DNA of 64,000 nucleotides from Calliopum simillimum (taxonomy: Eukaryota > Arthropoda > Insecta > Diptera > Lauxaniidae): positions 3,844,001-3,908,000 of the forward strand of contig OX638368.1 of NCBI GenBank assembly GCA_951812925.1, in the 5' to 3' direction. Position 1 is the stretch's first letter, and every line of letters begins with the position of its first letter. The notes under the pieces are model-generated. The model was given only the letters and a program-made list of their open reading frames with translations, ran no database searches and was not told the DNA's origin. Positions 56,721-64,000 of the stretch are shown here, piece by piece. A program made the translations under genes and the position numbers.

Positions 56721-59423
56721 TGGTTTAAGAGATATGACGTTCCTTTGGTTTTGAAATCTTACACCTGAAGCCGTGCTTTCAGAAGTTTCACTTGAATATA
56801 TTTGATTCGGGCAAGAATATACTAATTTATTAAATAATATATTACCCAAGAATGAACATTTTATATTCGAATTCTGTCGAGAATGACAAACCCTCTAATT
56901 TTTTTACCTTAAGGTTGACATGATTAGTCTTTTATTCTGAAGCATAAGATCTAGAAAGTTTTTTTTAGCTTATTCACTCGCTTTCGTTAAATTCAACTTT
57001 TTGATTGATATACTCGTATATGGTATATGTAAGTACATTATATATCACAACATTCAGAGCAGTATCATTGTGAATACAAAAACAAAAATCAACGAAACAC
57101 AAACAAACATTTTCATTTTGCCCCGAAAAAACTTGTTCGTTTCGTCTAAATTTGACGAAAAGCACATGGTTGCTCATATTTTATTTAAATCGCGCTTCTT
57201 TGCATTAATTATTGCTGACTGCAGGAACTTTACCCAGAGAACAATTTTTTGAAGGTCGCATTACCGTTGTTATTTTTAACCATATTCAAGTGTTGTTGTT
57301 ATTGACAGCTAAGTGCCATGGTGTAAGGATGATATTTCACATTTTCCTTGTTAATTGTTGTTATTGTTGTTGCTTGTGATATCTAAAGCTTCCGGCAGTT
57401 GCTGCCACTGATGTTTTCGTTTGGCTTTTTTGCCGCTGTCTTTTTGACTTGACTTTGCTGTCTGTCGAAAACTGTCGAAAGTCGCGAAGTATCGCAACAT
57501 TGTGTGCCTGCCTGCCTTCTTTTCCCAATTGTAATTACAATTCAATTTAAAAATTGTAATCCTACACGATTGGGAATTAAAATTTTCTTCAACCTACAAC
57601 ACAGGCAAAACATGAAGGTATGAGCGATGAATGTTGGATAGCAGCGTGAAATGGAGTGGAGTGGAAGCAAACTTTGGCAATTTATGTGGTTCGAGGAGAA
57701 CAAAGCAAACGAAAACTTTTTGGTTTTTGTGTGAAGCAAAAAACATGTCATTTGGGAATTTTGTTTCAGCTATTGATTTTCGGAGCATGCTAGGATTGCA
57801 ACATTTTTTTTTATTTTTTTTTTTTTTTTTTTTTTGATAAAATGAAATATAATCATGTTTCTGATGAGAAATTTTTCTTTTTCTTGATTAATATTTGCTT
57901 TGTTTTATTGTTTAACGAAACCAAGACTTGCACGCTGAATTCTATTTCAGTGAAAATGTTTTTTGTTACAGAAATCAAGAAAATTCTTTCATCTTTCAAT
58001 GAGATACAAATATTCAGCTGAATTTTTTTGAAAAAACTACAGCCAAGACATAAAAAACCTTCTGCGGTAATTACATTTTTTTTATGCTTCTGGAGCTAAA
58101 TGATTTATACCACATTTATATCGCAGCTTTCATACATATCAAATCGCAAAAATCGTAACTAAACCCACGATAATAACAACAAACAGCAAGGATATTAAGG
58201 ATAAAAAAAATAAAAAAAAAAAATAAAAACGCTAAAAATAAAGTAGCACAAAGCTTAGAGGACAAAGTCAAAAGGAGTTCGTGCTCCAGTTTGTTGTTGC
58301 TGGCGCTACTGTTCCAATCTTGATAATAAACCTTAAAAAAAGAAAGACAGGAAACGTGTGCACGTAAAAAGGAAGCAAGCCAGAAACACCGCAGGTATCT
58401 GTGTTACATAAACACGCACATGCACACACACACACTCCCGCTCATATAGTTCGTGCGCTATTACATGACATGCACTAACACGACGACATATAACTGAGCC
58501 AGGTGGCAATTGCAACTGATTCATTGCCAACATCAGTGATGCTGCCAGTGTCACTACTGCTCCTGCTACTCGTATTGCTGATGCTGCTACTTTACTCGCG
58601 TGCAACGTGCATAGCATATAGTAAGTAGCAATTTAACCCATTGTAACGTGCGATCGAAAAATTCAACATAAAAGTTTTTATAGGATTTTGTATTTTCAAA
58701 GCAAACTATGCTGCTCGTAATGGGTTAAAGTTATGCTCAACATGATATTCATCTTTCGCTTGTCGTTTGGTGTAGCTGCTACAACTACTGCTGCTGATGA
58801 TGATGATGACGCTGATGAAGCTACAAATGAAAACATGCTCCATTGCATGATTCAGCTTTTCTTGCTTCACTCATTGGCGTTGGCCAAAAACTTACACGTA
58901 ATCTGAGTTGTATGTAAAATGAAACACAAAGTGGCTGCAATAAATAAATAATAAACGGGCAGCACCCAGCACTAACTAAAGGTGCAGCAACAGCAACGAT
59001 GGTAACGGCATCAACAACATTTAACAGCAGCAGGAAATGAAGATGCTATGTGGGTGAGGCAAAGAAAATTAAGTAGCAGCATGTAGTAAAAGCGAAGAAA
59101 AGTAAAAAACGAGTAAGTGCTGTAGTAAGGTTTGATGTGAAAAAGGTAGTAGGTAAGTGAAGCAGCAGCCAGGAAGAACGTGCCAAGTGCGATGTTGTGA
59201 TACAACAGAAATGAGTGCGAATTTTAAATTTTACGTCATAAAATTATCATTCAGTTTGGGACGCGTTTTTAAGATCAAATTTATTATGGAACGAAATGAT
59301 ATGGAAAAAATAAATTATGGAGGCTAGGTTATTTGCACTTCTATGTAGTGCTTGAAAAAATGTAAGCTAGGCCTTACAAAGGAGCTTTGTATTACTCCGT
59401 TATATGTGATAATTTTCATTATA
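56721..59423. other. non-coding stretch
   Basis: Simple repeats (poly-T near 57815, CACACACA near 58420, GATGATGATG near 58795). No gene or mobile element supported. Confidence 0.45.
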
Positions 59424-60161
59424 ATTACCATTACCATTACCATTACCATTACCATTACCATTACCATTACCATTACCATTACCATTACCATTACCATTAC
59501 CATTACCATTACCATTACCATTACCATTACCATTACCATTACCATTACCATTACCATTACCATTACCATTACCATTACCATTACCATTACCATTACCATT
59601 ACCATTACCATTACCATTACCATTACCATTACCATTACCATTACCATTACCATTACCATTACCATTACCATTACCATTACCATTACCATTACCATTACCA
59701 TTACCATTACCATTACCATTACCATTACCATTACCATTACCATTACCATTACCATTACCATTACCATTACCATTACCATTACCATTACCATTACCATTAC
59801 CATTACCATTACCATTACCATTACCATTACCATTACCATTACCATTACCATTACCATTACCATTACCATTACCATTACCATTACCATTACCATTACCATT
59901 ACCATTACCATTACCATTACCATTACCATTACCATTACCATTACCATTACCATTACCATTACCATTACCATTACCATTACCATTACCATTACCATTACCA
60001 TTACCATTACCATTACCATTACCATTACCATTACCATTACCATTACCATTACCATTACCATTACCATTACCATTACCATTACCATTACCATTACCATTAC
60101 CATTACCATTACCATTACCATTACCATTACCATTACCATTACCATTACCATTACCATTACC
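59424..60161. repeat. perfect ATTACC hexanucleotide array, 123 units
   Basis: 738 bp of uninterrupted ATTACC (GGTAAT on the other strand); no substitution seen by eye. All frames are open on several phases, giving Ile-Thr, Tyr-His, Val-Met and Asn-Gly strings; these are not genes. It is not the insect telomeric TTAGG. Confidence 0.97.
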
Positions 60162-61739
60162 ACTATCAATACGCATAAGTATAACTTATTTTTTGTCTGA
60201 ACAGCTTCAAGAAAAATGGATGTAATAACAATTTTTAGTGTAATACATATAACTATTTTTCTTGCGTGTAGCGCATTTGTACATCTGCTCAAGTAATACT
60301 GTCACTTTCAGCTTGAAATGCTGAAAATCGATTTATTTGCAGATTTGCTGCTAAAATAAATTCTTGAGTGTTTTTCCATAATTTGCCAACTCTTGAACCA
60401 TATGATAAGGGTCAATTTTCAGCATGAGGTTGTGACAAGCATACAAAAATGTTAAGTAGAAAAGTAAAAATGTTGCATGCAAATACAGTTGCCCAACTTT
60501 GGATGTTTTAAAGTTTTATTTAAAGTTTTATTTTTATGAATTATAAATTTATGTAATGAAGCATTTTATAGTAATTGGAAAATTATAAAAGTTTTACGAA
60601 AAATTTGTGAAAAAGAAAAACGACTTTTTCAAAAAGGAAACTTTACAAGTATAAATAGAGGTAAAAAATATTTCTACCATGAACTTCATAAAGTTACTGC
60701 CCACAAGAATTATATTTTGTTGGTTGTTGTTACCAACAAATGTTATATTTTATCACATTCTTGCTTATATCTCATCTTTAATCTTTAGTTAAGACAACAC
60801 GATTACATAAACTTAATAAATACATAAGAGTTCATTGGAACAAAGGTTCCACGAGTCACTTATGTATATGGAGGACCAAAATGATTTCAAGCATCACCAT
60901 GGACAGTTATGAACAGCTCCTTAGGCATATTTAAAATCTAAGCAAATTACTTGACACCTTAATCAGAATGTAGCGTATTTTATCAATTAGTCATGTTGTT
61001 CAGCAGAAATACCCCTCTATTTAATTAAATAAATGTCATTGCTAAATATTTTTTTTTTTTTTTGACAAGTTGGTTGACAACATCATTTACGTTAAAAGCT
61101 ATAACAGACAGTGGTCGTTGACAAAATATCAATATAAAAACACAAGCAGAAAAAAAAATGTTGCAGAAGAAATGTCCTTAATCAAATTTTTGACAAGCCA
61201 GAAAGAACAAAAAAAAAAAACCAATCATTCATCAAATATTGCAAATATTGAGTGTTACAAATAATTTAAAACCACAAAAAGCAATTTATGGTTTAATTTA
61301 TTTGATAACTTTATTTGCTTTAATTAATCTCATTTTACATTTTATGCAAAATTGACTAAAAAATGTGTTACATTTTAAGAATTTGACTTTATGTCAGTAT
61401 TAAGAATAACCGTAGACTTTTGCATAACACTGCGTATGAGTAACACTTAGTTGCACAACTAATGATTTTCCCCCAACTGTTTAGTAGTTTCGACTTAAAT
61501 GCCTGAGTTATCTATATATTAATAAGGAAGACAAAAATTTGTCCTACCTTTTTTACGATGTTAGAAATGGAGCGCGACTTTGAATTATACATTGTTAGAA
61601 AGGTATTTGTGTGTAAATTTGCACAAAGTTAAAATTATTTTAATATTGTGCCATTTAGCCAGGTAAAGTTAAATGTAAATTTTTCAATATTAATAACGAA
61701 AAGCTGACTGACTGACGCTTACTGCATGTTTAATGCTTT
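60162..61739. other. non-coding stretch
   Basis: AT-rich, with CGTATGAGTAAC at 61433-61444. No gene supported. Confidence 0.45.
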
Positions 61740-61805
61740 CATTTCGTTTCACATTTGTCATTGCACCAGGGATGATAAATAAACTTTTCTATTTTGTACC
61801 AAATA
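61740..61805. repeat. short dispersed repeat, inverse of 43650-43715
   Basis: CATTTGTCATTGCACCAGGG followed by ATGATAAATAAACTTTTCTA pairs with the region at 43.7 kb in reverse. The following AACATAAAAAGTACTAAAAC stretch has no partner I can see. Confidence 0.55.
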
Positions 61806-62068
61806 ACATAAAAAGTACTAAAACTGTCCAAAAAGTGCCAAATATTATTTAATACACTTGTGGTCAAATTTTGACCATTGGGCGATTCTAGTATGTATAC
61901 GAATAAAGCGTTAGTCCAAAAAGGGCAGCGCCAATATGTGTTCAACAATTTTCAGAAAAATCATAATTTTTTTTATAAAATACGTCTTTAAAGTAAATGA
62001 AAGCAGCTATTTTTGTTAAAAAATTAAATATTTTTTGATTAAACTATTTTCTTATTTTTTATTTGCAG

Positions 62069-62188
62069 ATAGCACGTGTGGCATCACTCAATTCAGATGC
62101 AAAAATGGCAATTGCATACCCGGCCCATGGCGTTGCGATCAAGAGAATGATTGCTCAGATGGTTCTGATGAGGATCCCGCATTATGCA
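62069..62188 (+). CDS. LDL-receptor class A domain exon (partial gene, internal exon 1)
   Basis: A 120-bp internal exon between a T-rich tract ending TTTGCAG and the donor GTAAGT. Translation in phase 1 reads [20 protein letters not shown] then [19 protein letters not shown]: all six Cys of one LDLa module with the calcium-binding acidic DCSDGSDE signature. LDLa modules bind ligands such as lipoproteins in receptors of the LDLR/VLDLR/lipophorin-receptor, megalin and LRP classes. Both flanking introns are phase 1, the usual arrangement for shuffled LDLa exons. A further LDLa exon follows after a 203-bp intron. Which receptor gene this is cannot be decided from two modules; a lipophorin-receptor-type gene is possible from the xCxNGxCIP...[10 protein letters not shown] style, but that is a guess. 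No transcription start or signal peptide is in view. Confidence 0.9.
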
Positions 62189-62391
62189 GTAAGTCCATTG
62201 TTTTCTCCATCTACTAAGCAAGTCCTACTGACTGCTGTTTATTCTTATCTTTTTTTAAAATATACTACACTTTTTAATATACTAAAAAAACACAAATTTG
62301 ATATTTTTAACATTTTTCTACACTTTTGAAACTTTTATTATATAAACTCACACATACACGCACATAATACCATGCACTGTTTGATTTGCAG

Positions 62392-62508
62392 TGAATTTTT
62401 GCCAAGGTACGGAAGTAAAATGCAAGAGTGGCGATCAGTGTATACCACGCAGATGGATGTGTGACGGCAGTCCTGACTGTCGTGATGAATCCGATGAGGC
62501 AGAGTGCA
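62392..62508 (+). CDS. LDL-receptor class A domain exon (partial gene, internal exon 2)
   Basis: A 117-bp exon between GATTTGCAG and the donor GTAAGC. In phase 1 it reads [20 protein letters not shown] then [18 protein letters not shown], a full six-Cys LDLa module with the DxxDCxDxSDE calcium site. It follows directly on from the previous module with no linker beyond the split codon, so this is a tandem LDLa cluster of an extracellular ligand-binding region. The next exon is not found in the remaining 1.5 kb, so the following intron is long. The protein would be a secreted or type I membrane protein; membrane and cytoplasmic parts are not in this window. The small exon spacing here contrasts with the >60 kb of repeat-filled DNA upstream. 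Confidence 0.9.
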
Positions 62509-62959
62509 GTAAGCAAAAAAAAAAAATATAGAGAATTATTTTTTTTTTATTACTGGAGGATTTTTTCTATAACTGCATTCACATTCACATTTTGGAAAAA
62601 TTTAAAAATGTTGCATTTAACAAACAAAAAACATAAAATAAACATTTTTAGCTATTAAGTTAGTAAGATTTCGGTTAAATTTAAGTTAAAATAGTTTACA
62701 AGCAATCGCCATGGCGCAATTATATATAAATTTTAAATACGAGTTCTTCATACGACATGTTGTAATTTTCAATTTAAAGAGAAGTCTTGAACATAGCATA
62801 TTACCCATATGCGTGTTGGAAAACCGCTGAGCTAATTGCAACTACTAAAGAGGAAACTTTGTTGAAAAGTAAAATTATGTAAATTAACCAAATGTACCCA
62901 TGAAAAGTTATAGTATAGGGAAAAGCATAATTTTCTGACATCTTTTACAAAAAATTTAA

Positions 62960-63250
62960 TTTCTTGATAAATTGGTACCCAATGTGAGGGAAAATTTTTT
63001 TTTTTTTTTTAAATTTTAATTTTACGAATCGAAATTGTGCACAAGAGAGTCTGATTTTGACCGTGGAGCTTAAATGAATAATTTAATTTCTATGTTAATC
63101 AATTGGACGCAATAGAGTCTGTTTTGAACTGTAGAGCTACTTAAAATGAAAAAATAATAAAATAATTTCATACTAAATTGGCGCCCAACTTGGGGCATAA
63201 CTTTTTTTTTTTAATAAAATATCCCAGCAGTTCTCAATTGGCACAAAATC
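62960..63250. repeat. diverged repeats with tRNA-Lys-PBS-like ends
   Basis: AAATTGGTACCCAATGTGAG (about 62970) and AAATTGGCGCCCAACTTGGG (about 63176) bracket two related segments (AAGAGAGTCTGATTTTGACC and AATAGAGTCTGTTTTGAACT). The second matches the tRNA-Lys primer-binding sequence. Confidence 0.55.
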
Positions 63251-63469
63251 ATTAGCGAAACACGCACTAGTTCCTTTTTTGACCCCGGGTAATGCAAGAA
63301 GTCGTCAGTTCAAAAATAAAATATTAATCGTGAGCGATAAAAACGTTTGAATTTCAAATTTTATTTGAAGAGACTTTTTGGTTTCAAAATTTGAGTAATT
63401 TTATTCACCAAAAAAACAAAAAAAATTGTTTAAGTACAAATTTCACGCAGCGACGTCAAAAACAAACAG

Positions 63470-63790
63470 ACAAATGAGCTAAAGACTTCGTTATTTATCT
63501 GCATAGGTAAAAAACTTTGAACTCTTGGTTCGAATCTCAGTATGGTTAGATTGATTTTTTTTTTTTTTTTTTTTTTCACTAAGAGAACGCCTTACAAGCA
63601 AGCTTCTTGTCACTAGTGAAATAACTAGTGAGCGGTAGAGCAAAGAGTGGCAATTGACCCCTGCCAATGACATGCACACGTTAAATTCGCCAGTTGAGAA
63701 CGAATAAAGTAGTTCTGGGAGGATCTAGTGCTGGTTACTGGTAGCTAGCTATTTCGCTGATTCGATACAAAGTAGTTTCGTGAACTGAAG
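63470..63790. repeat. relative of repeat E with tRNA-like segment
   Basis: AAATGAGCTAAAGACTTCGT then CTTGGTTCGAATCTCAGTAT aligns with the inverse tRNA-like part of repeat E, and GCAATTGACCCCTGCCAATG ACATG...GTTAAA aligns with its right end, but in a different mutual orientation. Confidence 0.55.
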
Positions 63791-64000
63791 GAATTCCCTT
63801 GCAAAAATACTTATAAGTGTTAGAAAACCCTTTTGTTTTTGAAAAATGTTGCTCATACGTCTTATTGAATATTTTTCACATTTAATAAAAAAAAATAATT
63901 TTTACGTTGAAGAGAAAACTTTTTGCTAGTAAACCTTTAGTTAATTGTATAAGCCTTCTAACGTTGGAGTTCTTTCATAGGACTAAGAAACATACTTTTG

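Noticed and set aside
59424..60161. Interstitial telomere
   Set aside because: Unit ATTACC/GGTAAT is not the insect TTAGG repeat, and higher flies do not use that telomere repeat.
59324..60292. Long open frames of Val-Met, Ile-Thr, Tyr-His and Asn-Gly repeats
   Set aside because: Produced by the 6-bp period of the ATTACC array on several frames and both strands; no coding evidence.

Overview
The window is AT-rich, repeat-dense nuclear DNA of a higher fly (Brachycera, probably Schizophora). Three things support this: a Ty3/gypsy-type LTR retrotransposon resembling the mdg3/blastopia/micropia group, many pogo-type (Tc1/mariner superfamily) deletion derivatives flanked by TA, and short GT-AG introns with T-rich 3' splice tracts. 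It reads as one long intergenic or intronic stretch. The only cellular coding sequence I can support is two small exons at 62069-62188 and 62392-62508 on the + strand. Each encodes one LDL-receptor class A domain and each is flanked by phase-1 introns, so they are part of a larger LDL-receptor-family gene running off the right edge or separated from its other exons by long introns.

Layout. 0.7-4.8 kb: degenerate tandem repeats, a 342-bp fold-back element and a 19-bp minisatellite interrupted by a second fold-back element. 4.8-10.1 kb: one LTR retrotransposon (223-bp LTRs differing at 3 sites, 4-bp CAAA target duplication) with gag-protease intact, but pol broken by frame changes and an integrase whose first catalytic Asp codon reads Asn. 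12.7-13.3 kb: a TCATCATTT-type microsatellite. 15.2-18.2 kb: a three-level nest of different pogo-derived elements. 20.4-21.0 kb: two arrays of a 36-bp minisatellite around a tRNA-like SINE head. 21.8-25.9 kb: two more TA-flanked elements with GGGGA termini, at least one sitting in an ATAGAAAT microsatellite. 28.9-29.6 kb: a 253-bp tandem repeat. 31.6-35.2 kb: a degenerate palindromic MITE, an 840-bp repeat with convergent tRNA-like modules, a second copy of the pogo-like derivative and an array of about nine tRNA-Lys(CTT)-derived units that carry a templated 3' CCA. 37.6-43.5 kb: dispersed repeats, a 405-bp fold-back, repeats containing the tRNA-Lys primer-binding sequence, a perfect 40-bp-arm palindrome, a tiny insertion with an 11-bp target duplication and the second 840-bp repeat. 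45.2-49.3 kb: three successive satellites (about 200, 243 and 103 bp), the last with higher-order order. 51.5-56.7 kb: dispersed and locally duplicated repeats. 59.4-60.2 kb: a perfect 738-bp ATTACC hexanucleotide array.

The biology here is a community of parasitic DNA rather than a gene pathway. The retroelement could not move itself as it stands. The pogo derivatives keep terminal and internal transposase-site-like repeats but have lost the DDE core. Mature-tRNA-derived sequence has been amplified in tandem. All assignments are by eye; no database search was possible.
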